From Frondihabitans sp. (GTDB taxonomy: Bacteria; Actinomycetota; Actinomycetes; Actinomycetales; Microbacteriaceae): a stretch of 11,898 nucleotides of DNA. Shown piece after piece: positions 1-6,824 of this stretch (its first letter is position 1; each line of letters begins with the position of its first letter). Below the pieces are notes generated by a model that saw nothing but the letters and a program-made list of their open reading frames with translations, was not told the DNA's origin and did no database searches. The position numbers were made by a program, and so were the translations under genes. Location: the NCBI GenBank assembly GCA_025464735.1, contig JAODMX010000217.1, forward strand, positions 1 through 11,898, given 5' to 3'.

Positions 1-671
1 GCCGTCGAGACGGCGTGCGATGCCCACCAGGATCGGAAATCAGGATCCTGCAGAGAGAGTTCTCCCACGAGCGCGGCGAGGCGCCGGTCGCCGGGGTCGC
101 GGGCGGCTTCCATCCGGAGGGATGCCACCGTGGTGGCAGCGGCCTGCTTCCAGTCGATGTGGAGGGCCCGCATCCTCCTGTCGGTGAACATCAGTCGCAC
201 GTAGTTACGTTCATCGGGCGCGAGGACGCCGAAGTCGAGGAACAGGGCGACGGCCGCAGTGTTCCAAGCCAGGACGTCCATTCGGCGTCCGAGGACGATC
301 GCGGGCGACTCCGTCAGCTGATCGAGCAGGCGTCGCATTGCGGGCCGAACCGATTCGCGTCGATGCTGCCGCGGCAGGGTCGACGCCTTGCCAGCGAGTT
401 CGTACAGGTACGTGCGTTCGTCTTCGTCGAGGCGGAGGGCGTGTTCGAGCGTGACGAGGACGGCGGCCGACGCGGCAACCCGGCCCTGCTCGAGGCGGGT
501 GTAGTAGTCGACGCTGATTGACGCGAGTTGCGCCACCTCTTCACGCCGCAAACCGACGACGCGGCGTTGGGATCCGAAATCGGGCAGTCCGACCTCGCGT
601 GGCGTCAGTGCGGCACGGCGCGACTTGAGGAAGTCGCCCAGTTCCGTGGCTACGCTGGTCCGCTCGCTCAT
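1..671 (-). CDS. XRE-family regulator, MmyB-like (3' end cut by window edge)
   Basis: A DNA-binding transcription factor with an N-terminal helix-turn-helix and a C-terminal MmyB-type ligand-binding domain. Translating from the ATG at 671 gives 223 residues with no stop before the edge. Residues about 10-64 form the HTH, with the run LRREEVAQLASISVDYYTRL followed by EQGR, highly typical of this family. Residues about 110-223 hold the family pattern W-N-x-A (WNTAAVALF), RNYVRLMF, HIDWK and finally FRSWWASHAV. Family members are usually about 270-290 residues, so some 50-65 residues lie outside. It diverges from the hydrolase at 776 with about 100 bp between them; regulators of this type commonly sit beside such an oxidoreductase or hydrolase and are presumed to control it. 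The ligand is unknown. A GACAAT element at 679-684 (minus) would put transcription start close to the ATG, so the mRNA may be leaderless; this is tentative. Confidence 0.9.
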   Translation of the reverse strand, partial: MSERTSVATELGDFLKSRRAALTPREVGLPDFGSQRRVVGLRREEVAQLASISVDYYTRLEQGRVAASAAVLVTLEHALRLDEDERTYLYELAGKASTLPRQHRRESVRPAMRRLLDQLTESPAIVLGRRMDVLAWNTAAVALFLDFGVLAPDERNYVRLMFTDRRMRALHIDWKQAAATTVASLRMEAARDPGDRRLAALVGELSLQDPDFRSWWASHAVST

Positions 672-775
672 GCCTTCTATTGTCCGCGCCGCGTCGCACG
701 GCCGACAGGCCACGATTCTTCCCCGGCAAATTCCTGACTCTTTTCCCTCACGACGAGCCGACCCACGCTGGGGTG
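672..775. promoter_or_regulatory. Divergent intergenic region between regulator and hydrolase
   Basis: This 104-bp gap must carry both divergent promoters. On the minus strand GACAAT (679-684) resembles a -10 box six to seven bases before the regulator's ATG. An imperfect dyad (TGTCCGCGCC at 681-690 against GGCCGACA at 700-707) could be an operator but is not convincing. On the plus strand I see no clear -35/-10 pair. The hydrolase start has only a weak Shine-Dalgarno-like CTGGGG before it. Confidence 0.35.
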
Positions 776-1741
776 ATGACAAACAACAACGCCACCAAGA
801 CGGCGGTCACATTCGACAGCGCCGGCCTGACACTCGCCGGACACCTCTACCTCCCGGAGACGAGCGACGAGAAGCTCCGTGCTGCGATCGTTGTCGGGCA
901 TCCGGCCAGCGGCGTGAAGGAGCAGACAGCCGGTCTCTACGCCGAGAGCCTCGCCCGCGAGGGGTTCGTGGCTCTCGCTTTCGACGCCGCCTACCAGGGG
1001 GAGAGTGCCGGGCAGCCCCGCGGGCTCGAAGATCCGGCGCACCGAGTCGAAGACATCAAGGCTGCGGTTTCCTACCTCGGCACCGTTGCGGCAGTCGATC
1101 CCGACCGCATCGGAGCACTCGGCATCTGCGCATCGGGTGGATATGTGATCCCTGCGGCTGCAACCGACCATCGGATCCAAGCCGTCGCCACCGTCAGCGC
1201 CGCGGATATCGGACGCCAGTTCCGTGAAGGAGCCGACGGCACCCAGGATCCTGCTGTCATCCAGGCGATGCTCGATGCGGCCGCGGCGGCTCGCACTGCC
1301 GAGGCTCGTGGCGACGGTGTCGAGGTGTTTCCGATCTTCCCTGAGACTGCCGAAGAAGCGCGTGCTGCGGGCGGCCAGCACGGTTTCGAGGGGTTCGACT
1401 ACTACTGCACTGACCGGGCGCAGCACCCGCGGTCGGCCAAGACATTCACCTGGAACAGCATCGACCGGATCGTTCCCTTCGAACCCTTTCGGTTCATCGA
1501 CCTCATCGCGCCACGGCCTTTGCTCATGATCGTCGGCACCGAGGCCGTCACGAAACACATGACGACGGAAGCGTTCGCGGAGGCGCGGGATCCGAAGACC
1601 CTCATCTGGATCGACGGCGCCAGCCACGTCGATCTCTACGACAGGCCTGAATTCGTCGGCCCCGCCACGGCCAACCTCGCCGAGTTCTTCACGGCTGCAC
1701 TACGACGCCACGACGTGGCCGAGCCCGCTGGAGCTGCCTGA
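776..1741 (+). CDS. Alpha/beta hydrolase (dienelactone-hydrolase-like)
   Basis: A cytosolic alpha/beta-hydrolase of 321 residues, probably acting on esters or related small molecules; the substrate is unknown. GHPASGVKEQ (41-50) is the oxyanion-side loop after strand 3. The nucleophile elbow is ALGICASGG (114-122): Cys118 fits the GxCxxGG pattern of dienelactone-hydrolase relatives, with Ser120 the alternative. GASHVDLYD (281-289) supplies the expected catalytic His284. The reading frame is open upstream to an ATG at 680, but residues coded there (RRTADRPRFFPGK and so on) look non-homologous. The ATG at 776, which begins MTNNNATKTAVTF and is directly preceded by a GTG, matches the family N-terminus. 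It diverges from the MmyB-like regulator, a recurrent pairing that suggests repression or induction by a shared metabolite. No signal peptide is visible. Confidence 0.88.
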   Translation: MTNNNATKTAVTFDSAGLTLAGHLYLPETSDEKLRAAIVVGHPASGVKEQTAGLYAESLAREGFVALAFDAAYQGESAGQPRGLEDPAHRVEDIKAAVSYLGTVAAVDPDRIGALGICASGGYVIPAAATDHRIQAVATVSAADIGRQFREGADGTQDPAVIQAMLDAAAAARTAEARGDGVEVFPIFPETAEEARAAGGQHGFEGFDYYCTDRAQHPRSAKTFTWNSIDRIVPFEPFRFIDLIAPRPLLMIVGTEAVTKHMTTEAFAEARDPKTLIWIDGASHVDLYDRPEFVGPATANLAEFFTAALRRHDVAEPAGAA

Positions 1742-1792
1742 CTCGGGCGGCCGAGCGCTCGCTCAGCGGGCGGCGGCGCAGCTTCGCATCGA

Positions 1793-1813
1793 ACAATCTT
1801 CTTGAAAGATTGT
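1793..1813. repeat. Perfect 8-bp inverted repeat, possible operator
   Basis: The arms ACAATCTT (1793-1800) and AAGATTGT (1806-1813) are exact reverse complements around a 5-nt spacer CTTGA. The element is AT-rich in an otherwise very GC-rich intergenic region. It ends 9 bp before the proposed TGTCGG -35 element of the DGPF/ECF unit, so its centre would be near -54 relative to the inferred transcription start, a position that suits an activator or an upstream repressor. No U-tract follows, so it is not a classic terminator. The binding protein is unknown. Confidence 0.55.
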
Positions 1814-1822
1814 CGCGAGGGG

Positions 1823-1850
1823 TGTCGGATTGGGGCAGGCGCGTTCGTAG
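1823..1850 (+). promoter_or_regulatory. Candidate ECF-type (possibly autoregulated) promoter
   Basis: TGTCGG (1823-1828), a 17-bp spacer and CGTAG (1846-1850) form an ECF-style -35/-10 pair about 55 bp upstream of the DGPF protein start. From memory, ECF42 promoters have been described with a TGTCGA-like -35 and a CGA-like -10 separated by 16-17 bp; this site is close to but not identical with that. If right, the ECF factor encoded at 2259 drives its own operon. A second TGTCGC (1811-1816) overlaps the end of the inverted repeat. The assignment is by eye only. Confidence 0.5.
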
Positions 1851-1905
1851 TAAGGGTGAGTGGCTGCCCAGGAGGGGCGCCCCCAACCGCAGGAGATGAT
1901 CCACG

Positions 1906-2256
1906 ATGCAGTACCTGGTTTCCGTGATCGATGACGGGCAGGCCTTCGCCGCCCAGAACACCCTTTCCGCGACCGAGGTCGAGATGGCTGCGATCGACGT
2001 CTTCAACGACCGGCTTCAGTCGGAGGGCAACTGGGTTTTCGCCGGTGGGCTCTCGGCGCCCGATGCTGCAACCGTCATCGATAACCGGGACGACAAGGGC
2101 GTTATCACCGATGGCCCGTTCCTAGAGTCGAAGGAGTACCTCGCCGGATTCTGGGTCTTCGAGGCGCCCGATCTCGACGTGGCGCTGAAGCTCGCGGCCG
2201 AGGGATCGAAGGCGTGCAACCGAAAGGTCGAGGTGCGACCGTTACTCACCCTCTGA
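1906..2256 (+). CDS. YCII/DGPF-domain protein paired with ECF sigma factor
   Basis: A small (116 residues) ferredoxin-like alpha/beta protein of the YCII-related family. TDGPFLESKEYLAGFWVFEA (68-87) contains the DGPF signature (69-72), followed by the amphipathic helix DLDVALKLAAEGSKAC and the closing strand VEVRPL. Such proteins are the standard genomic partners of ECF42-type sigma factors; their biochemical role remains unresolved and a signalling or small-molecule-related function is only supposed. A clear Shine-Dalgarno AGGAG (1891-1895) lies 10 nt before the ATG. The stop codon (2254-2256) precedes the sigma factor ATG by 2 nt, implying one transcript and translational coupling. A candidate ECF promoter and an inverted repeat lie upstream. 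Confidence 0.9.
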   Translation: MQYLVSVIDDGQAFAAQNTLSATEVEMAAIDVFNDRLQSEGNWVFAGGLSAPDAATVIDNRDDKGVITDGPFLESKEYLAGFWVFEAPDLDVALKLAAEGSKACNRKVEVRPLLTL

Positions 2257-2258
2257 AG

Positions 2259-3512
2259 ATGGACGCGCAGGAGGCCATCGTCCGCGCCCACCGGCAGGAG
2301 TGGGCGCGGGTGGTCGCCTCGCTGACGAGGCGCTTCGGCGACCTCGACATTGCCGAGGAGGCGGCGGCCGAGGCGTTCGCGACCGCCGTCGAGCGGTGGC
2401 CAGTCGACGGGGTGCCGCCCGGCCCAGGCGCCTGGCTGACGACGACCGCGAACCGCAAGGCGATCGACCGGATCCGGCGCGAGAACAAGCGCGACGACAA
2501 GCACAGGGAGGCGCAGATCGTGTTCGATGACGAACCGCCCGAACCTCTAGGTGCCATCGACGACGAGCGCCTCCGGCTGGTCTTCATTTGCTGTCACCCG
2601 GCGCTTGCGATGGAGTCGCGCGTCGCGCTCACCCTGCGCCTGGTGGGCGGGCTGACGGTGGACGAGATCGCGCGGGCGTTCCTCGTTCAGGAGGCCGCGA
2701 TGGGGCAGCGGATCACCCGCGCGAAGGCAAAGATCAAAGCGGCTGGGATCCCGTTTCGGGTGCCCTCCACGGAGGATCTCCCGGCGCGCGTCTCCGGCGT
2801 GCTCGCCGTCCTTTTCCTCGTCTTCAACGAGGGCTACCTGGCGACCGGCCCCGAGAGTGCGCCCCTTCGCGGCGACCTCACGGCAGAGGCGATCCGGCTT
2901 GGTCGCCTCCTCCGTTCCCTCCTTCCGGAGGATGGTGAGGTGGCCGGACTCCTGGCGCTGATGCTCCTCACCGAGGCCCGTCATCACGCTCGAGTTTCGT
3001 CGAGCGGTGAGCTGATCCCTCTGGATGAGCAGGACCGTCGCACCTGGGATGGGGCGTTGATTACCGAGGGACATCGGTTGGTGCGCGAGCGTCTGCAGGG
3101 CGGACTCGCGCCAGGGCGCTACCAGATTCTGGCGGCGATCAACGCCGTGCACACCTCCGCACGCGATGCCCGCGATACCGACTGGGCGCAGGTCGTTGCC
3201 CTGTACGACCAGCTCGTCGTTCTGGATCCTTCGCCGATAGTCGCGCTGAACCGGGCCATCGCCGTCGCCGAGGTCGACGGGCCGAAAGGAGCACTGGCAA
3301 CCGTGGAGCTCCTGGACGGCGCTTTGGCCGGCTATCACGCCTACCACGTCACTCGCGCCGAGCTGCTGCGCCGATTGGGCCGCGACCAGGAGTCGCGGGC
3401 GGCGTACGACACGGCCATCGCCCTGGCAGGCAACACTGCCGAGAGGGCGTATCTGACCCGTCGTCGCGACGACCTGACGGAGCTGTTCCTGAGGCTCGGC
3501 TACGAGCCGTAG
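2259..3512 (+). CDS. ECF42-type RNA polymerase sigma factor with TPR-like C-terminal extension
   Basis: An alternative sigma factor of 417 residues, about twice the size of a normal ECF factor. Residues about 8-75 are region 2 (AEEAAAEAFATAVERWP, then PGAWLTTTANRKAIDRIRR). Residues about 98-152 are region 4 (RLVFICCHPAL, then LTLRLVGGLTVDEIARAF and the recognition helix with GQRITRAKAKI). The remaining 240 or so residues, beginning around VLAVLFLVFNEGY, are the long extension typical of the ECF42 group, with TPR-like helices toward the end (VALNRAIAVAEVDGP). ECF42 members usually lack an anti-sigma factor; the extension is thought to control activity. The frame is open to a GTG at 2214, but the ATG at 2259 just after the DGPF stop fits the family start. 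The last 13 bp overlap the convergent membrane enzyme gene (3500-3512). Confidence 0.93.
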   Translation: MDAQEAIVRAHRQEWARVVASLTRRFGDLDIAEEAAAEAFATAVERWPVDGVPPGPGAWLTTTANRKAIDRIRRENKRDDKHREAQIVFDDEPPEPLGAIDDERLRLVFICCHPALAMESRVALTLRLVGGLTVDEIARAFLVQEAAMGQRITRAKAKIKAAGIPFRVPSTEDLPARVSGVLAVLFLVFNEGYLATGPESAPLRGDLTAEAIRLGRLLRSLLPEDGEVAGLLALMLLTEARHHARVSSSGELIPLDEQDRRTWDGALITEGHRLVRERLQGGLAPGRYQILAAINAVHTSARDARDTDWAQVVALYDQLVVLDPSPIVALNRAIAVAEVDGPKGALATVELLDGALAGYHAYHVTRAELLRRLGRDQESRAAYDTAIALAGNTAERAYLTRRRDDLTELFLRLGYEP

Positions 3513-5110
3513 GCGCTGAGGAATTTGTTGCGGAACGAGTCCATGCGCCACACCGGTGCGGTCGGCGATGGAAGCATGCCCGGCTGCCAGTGCCACGACG
3601 AGATCTGGTCGGTCACGGTCGGATCCTTCGAGATGATGCTGATGGGCACGTCGTGGTTCGAGTGTTGACCGCTCACCTCGGTGTTCGGCTGGTGGTCACC
3701 TAGGACGACGAGGACGAGGTTCGGGTCGTTGAAGGTGTGCAGGAACGAGAACAGCGTGCTCATGGTGTACTCGATCGACTGCGCATAGAGCTGCTGGACG
3801 TGCTTCGGGTTCTGCCAGACCACGCTCGGCGGAAGCCCCTCTGCCGGCTGCGGGTCGTAGATCGATCCGTTGCCGACCGACGCCCAGGGAACTTCGTGCG
3901 GCAGCGGCGTCCACGGCGTGTGCGATGTGTCGAAGTCGATTTCGGCCATCAGCGGTTTGTGTGGCTTCGCCAGCTCATGCTGCTGAAAATACGACCAGGT
4001 GTACTGGTCGGGCACGCGAGCGTAGCTGAAGCTCGGCCCCTGGTAGCCCACGTTCTGTGAGTTGAGTGCAGTGCCAAAGTGATAGAAAGATTTGCCAACC
4101 GGCCACGGCTTCGAATCGGAGGGCACGTCGCTGATGGTTTGCCAACCCGCCTTCTTGAAGGCGTCGCTGAGCGTGAACCTGTTGCTGGCGGTCACCTTGG
4201 AGTACCGCTGGGGCGAGTCGACCCACAGCCCCGACTCCAGCGTCGAGTGCGCCAGCCAGCTGATGCCGCCGAAGGTCGACGAGGTGAGGAACGCGCTGCG
4301 CTCCGAGTAGCCGTCCGCTGCCAGCTGCGAATTTCCCTGCTCGAGGACTTTGTCCACGCCGGTCGAGAAGGGCGTGTTCTGCACGGCCACTTGCCCGTAG
4401 CTTTCGATGAACGCCACGATGACGTCCTTGCCCTTGAGCCCGGTGAGGAGCTGGTTCGACGGCACCGTCGCGAAGCTGTCGGTTGACCCGGCCGCATCGA
4501 ACGTGGCTTCGCTGCGAGCCGTGGTCACGGCCTGGTCGGACTTCGCGACGATCGTGCTGAGCGTGTCTGTGGCTGCGAGTGGTTCGCCGGGCACGATCTG
4601 CGCCCCGACGAGACCGATCACGACCCAGGCGGCCGTCACGACCGAGCCTTCGATGATCGCGGTGCGCCGATGCCGGCGGGCCGCGGCGTCGAGGCGGAGC
4701 AGGGCGGCTGTGACGGCGACCACGGCGGCCAGGCTGACGACGATCAGGGCGATCAGGATCCCGAGTGCCCCCAGTGATCCGGTCGAGTCACCGAGCACGC
4801 CGTAGCCGTCCACCAGCTCCGGCCACCCGGTCACGACGTTGAACGTCGTTCCCACCTCGGTCGAGAACCCCCGATCGAGGGCGGCGATCAGAATCGTCGC
4901 CACGAAGACGATCGCCAGCACGGCGGCGACCATCTGGCGGGCTCGACGCCAGGGCAGGAGCGCCAGGATGATGAGCGCGAGCACGGCCTCTAACGGAACA
5001 CGGAGCAGAGCGATCGCGGATCCTGAAGTGATCACGCCCGGGGCAAGTGTGGCGGCGAAGAGGACGGCAGCGGCGACGGCAGCCGTGGTCCTGGCGCGGG
5101 CGCGACTCAC
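3500..5110 (-). CDS. Membrane-anchored sulfatase / phosphoglycerol-transferase-like enzyme
   Basis: A 536-residue integral membrane protein with an extracytoplasmic alkaline-phosphatase-superfamily domain. Five hydrophobic segments (about 9-28, 33-53, 59-78, 113-137 and 151-173) precede the catalytic domain, as in LtaS-like phosphoglycerol transferases. Metal-site motifs are visible: DVIVAFIESYG (229-239, Glu236), STFGGISWLAHST (278-290, presumed nucleophile region; Ser284 is my best candidate), DFDTSHTPW (392-400), VLGDHQP (469-475, Asp472 and His473) and NHDVPI (485-490, His486). It may transfer or hydrolyse a phospholipid-derived head group outside the membrane; phosphatase or sulfatase activity is possible. 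The start is GTG at 5110, whose last two bases begin the upstream TGA (GTGA overlap with the reductase gene), so translation is coupled. It is the last gene of the seven-gene set and ends by overlapping the ECF gene tail to tail. Confidence 0.85.
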   Translation of the reverse strand: MSRARARTTAAVAAAVLFAATLAPGVITSGSAIALLRVPLEAVLALIILALLPWRRARQMVAAVLAIVFVATILIAALDRGFSTEVGTTFNVVTGWPELVDGYGVLGDSTGSLGALGILIALIVVSLAAVVAVTAALLRLDAAARRHRRTAIIEGSVVTAAWVVIGLVGAQIVPGEPLAATDTLSTIVAKSDQAVTTARSEATFDAAGSTDSFATVPSNQLLTGLKGKDVIVAFIESYGQVAVQNTPFSTGVDKVLEQGNSQLAADGYSERSAFLTSSTFGGISWLAHSTLESGLWVDSPQRYSKVTASNRFTLSDAFKKAGWQTISDVPSDSKPWPVGKSFYHFGTALNSQNVGYQGPSFSYARVPDQYTWSYFQQHELAKPHKPLMAEIDFDTSHTPWTPLPHEVPWASVGNGSIYDPQPAEGLPPSVVWQNPKHVQQLYAQSIEYTMSTLFSFLHTFNDPNLVLVVLGDHQPNTEVSGQHSNHDVPISIISKDPTVTDQISSWHWQPGMLPSPTAPVWRMDSFRNKFLSAYGS

Positions 5111-5850
5111 GAGAGGCCCAGCACGAGGGATTCCCGCAGGGAGGCACTCGACAGCGGCTGAGAAGTCACGGCCCGATCTGACATCGCATAGCGGAGGAGC
5201 ACGATCTCACCGAGCGATCGGACCTCGGCGAGCCGTGCTCGGCGGCTGCTCGTCCAGGGGAATGCGCCACCGTCGACGAAGCGAGGTGCCCGCGGGTCGC
5301 CGACGAAGAACGGCGCCACTGCCAGGTGCAGTTCGTCGACGAGGTTTGCGGCCAAGAACTGCGTGTGGATGGATCCTCCGCCCTCCACCATGAGGCTGGA
5401 CACCCCGCGATCGGAGAGATCCGAGACGAGATCGGGCATTGTCACCTCGTCGCCCAGCCCGATGACCACGGCCCCGCTGCCCAGTTGTCCCCGGATCCGT
5501 GGTGCTGTGGATCGCGGGCAGTAGACGAGTTTCGTGGCGCCGTCGTCCGCAAAGAATGCCGCGCCGGGATCCAAGTCTCCTGTTCTGGTGGCCGTGATCT
5601 TCCAGGGCGAACTCGATCGACCGGCCGCTTCTCGCACGCGTTGGCGAGCGAGGCTGTGCACGAGCAACCGCGGGTTGTCGAGGCGGACCGTGCGTGCCCC
5701 GACCAGGACGGCGTCGTTCTGCGCGCGGACGTCGTCCACTCGATCCCGATCGAGATCGTTCGAGAGGACGAGTCGTGGTGGTTCGGCAGTGTCGAGGTAA
5801 CCGTCGAGGGAGATCGCGCTGCTGAGAGTGATGTAGGGGCCGTCGATCAT
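5107..5850 (-). CDS. RibD_C / dihydrofolate-reductase-fold reductase
   Basis: A 247-residue cytosolic NAD(P)H-dependent reductase of the RibD C-terminal domain family, which in riboflavin synthesis reduces a ribosylated pyrimidine. ITLSSAISLDGYLD (7-20) is the family N-terminus; NDAVLVGARTVRLDNPRL (45-62) is the substrate/cofactor loop; LMVEGGGSIHTQFL (153-166) is the glycine-rich cofactor-binding motif; and VDELHLAVAPFFVGD (171-185) follows. There is no fused deaminase domain. Because it sits with a PTPS-like protein, a pterin or pyrimidine-derived substrate is plausible but unproven. The frame stays open far upstream, but homology begins at the ATG at 5850. A good AGGAAA ribosome-binding site precedes it, and its ATG overlaps the stop of the membrane protein gene (ATGA, 5847-5850). 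Confidence 0.9.
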   Translation of the reverse strand: MIDGPYITLSSAISLDGYLDTAEPPRLVLSNDLDRDRVDDVRAQNDAVLVGARTVRLDNPRLLVHSLARQRVREAAGRSSSPWKITATRTGDLDPGAAFFADDGATKLVYCPRSTAPRIRGQLGSGAVVIGLGDEVTMPDLVSDLSDRGVSSLMVEGGGSIHTQFLAANLVDELHLAVAPFFVGDPRAPRFVDGGAFPWTSSRRARLAEVRSLGEIVLLRYAMSDRAVTSQPLSSASLRESLVLGLS

Positions 5851-6824
5851 GATGTTTCCTCTCGAGGATGAGGTCGCCGGGCTGCCGAGACCGCCGTCAC
5901 GATCACGCCGGGTGCGACGCCGATGAGGGCGAGGACGCCGAAGAGGGTCGAGGCTGCGACGCCGCCGGTCAGGGTGAGGCCGGCCGTGGCGAAAGCCCAT
6001 CCGGCGACGCCCTCGCGGGGACCCCATCCGCCGATGTTCAGTGGAATGGCGGCCGCCAGGAGGATGACGAGCGCGAGGGTGAGCATCTGCGGCGGGGGCA
6101 CTCTCTCGCCCACGGCCGCCGTGGCGATCGCGAAGGTTGCGACGTGGCAGCCGATGACGACGATCGAGGCGGCGGTGACGCGGAACACGACCGACGGCGA
6201 TCCGAGGCCGGCGCGGAGCAGACTCAGCTCGCTCCGAACCGCGCGGCGCACGCGCGAGCTCATGATTACCGTGGTGACGCTGACCGCCGCAAGTAGGCAG
6301 AGGACGATTCCGAGCCAGGTGAGGAGAGCCGGCGTGAACGGGATCCCGACGCAGACCAGGAACACGAGCGTGAGTGCGATCTGCACGACCTGGCCGGCGC
6401 TCCGCTCGACGACGACCGTGCGCGAGGCCGCGCCGACCTGCCCCGTGTCGCGCCCCTGGCTGATCGCCCGATGGACGTCTCCCACGACCCCGCCGGGAAG
6501 CACCGCGTTGAGGAATTGCGAGCGGTAATACATCGCGACCGCGGTCGACCAGCTCAGCCTCAGGCCGAGTCGCCCGGAAATGACGGTCCACCGCCAGGCG
6601 GCGGCTGCCGTTCCGATCCCGGTCAGGACGAGCGCGGCGCCGACCGAGCGGAGGTCGATGCTGGCGACACCATGAAGAAACGGGGCGCCTCCGACGCGGA
6701 GGAGGACCGAGACGAGGATCCCGAGCGCTACGGTGATCTTCGCCGCGAGCCGAAGTCGGGTCGAACGCGCGGTTCTCGGTCGCGCGGTGCTGGTTGGCGT
6801 GGTGGCCGTGATCGTGGTCGTCAT
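5847..6824 (-). CDS. LPG-synthase-TM / UPF0104-type integral membrane protein
   Basis: A 325-residue polytopic membrane protein of the lysylphosphatidylglycerol-synthase transmembrane family (also called UPF0104 or AglD-like). Hydrophobic segments cover about 28-44, 60-80, 147-164, 168-187, 213-236, 248-262 and 278-315. The family signatures are present: FLNAVLPGGVVGDVHRA (104-120), VVVERSAGQVVQ (137-148) and PLNIGGWGPREGVAGW (261-276). It lacks the cytosolic aminoacyl-transferase domain of MprF, so it should not itself aminoacylate lipids. Relatives are viewed as lipid or lipid-linked sugar flippases or transporters; that role is inferred here. The frame is open up to 7097, but residues before the ATG at 6824 lie inside the methyltransferase gene and look like a shadow. 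Both ends are coupled by ATGA overlaps (6821-6824 and 5847-5850). Confidence 0.88.
   Translation of the reverse strand: MTTTITATTPTSTARPRTARSTRLRLAAKITVALGILVSVLLRVGGAPFLHGVASIDLRSVGAALVLTGIGTAAAAWRWTVISGRLGLRLSWSTAVAMYYRSQFLNAVLPGGVVGDVHRAISQGRDTGQVGAASRTVVVERSAGQVVQIALTLVFLVCVGIPFTPALLTWLGIVLCLLAAVSVTTVIMSSRVRRAVRSELSLLRAGLGSPSVVFRVTAASIVVIGCHVATFAIATAAVGERVPPPQMLTLALVILLAAAIPLNIGGWGPREGVAGWAFATAGLTLTGGVAASTLFGVLALIGVAPGVIVTAVSAARRPHPREETS

Noticed and set aside
15..521. 168-residue plus-strand open frame at the left edge
   Set aside because: It is antisense in exact codon register to the MmyB-like regulator, whose domain motifs are clear.
677..1627. 316-residue minus-strand open frame opposite the hydrolase
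   Set aside because: It is a GC-skew shadow: the plus-strand frame carries a complete alpha/beta hydrolase, while this frame shows no recognisable motif.
2214..2258. GTG start for the ECF sigma factor inside the DGPF gene
   Set aside because: The additional 15 residues do not resemble the family N-terminus, and the ATG at 2259 just after the DGPF stop is the natural coupled start.
2547..3596. 349-residue minus-strand open frame opposite the ECF sigma gene
   Set aside because: The sigma factor is fully recognisable on the plus strand; this frame is Gln/Arg/Val-rich without family signal.
5851..6591. Upstream extension of the RibD_C reductase frame (494-residue reading)
   Set aside because: The extra residues are Arg/His/Pro-rich, lie antisense-free but out of frame within the membrane protein gene, and the ATGA-coupled start at 5850 begins exactly where homology starts.
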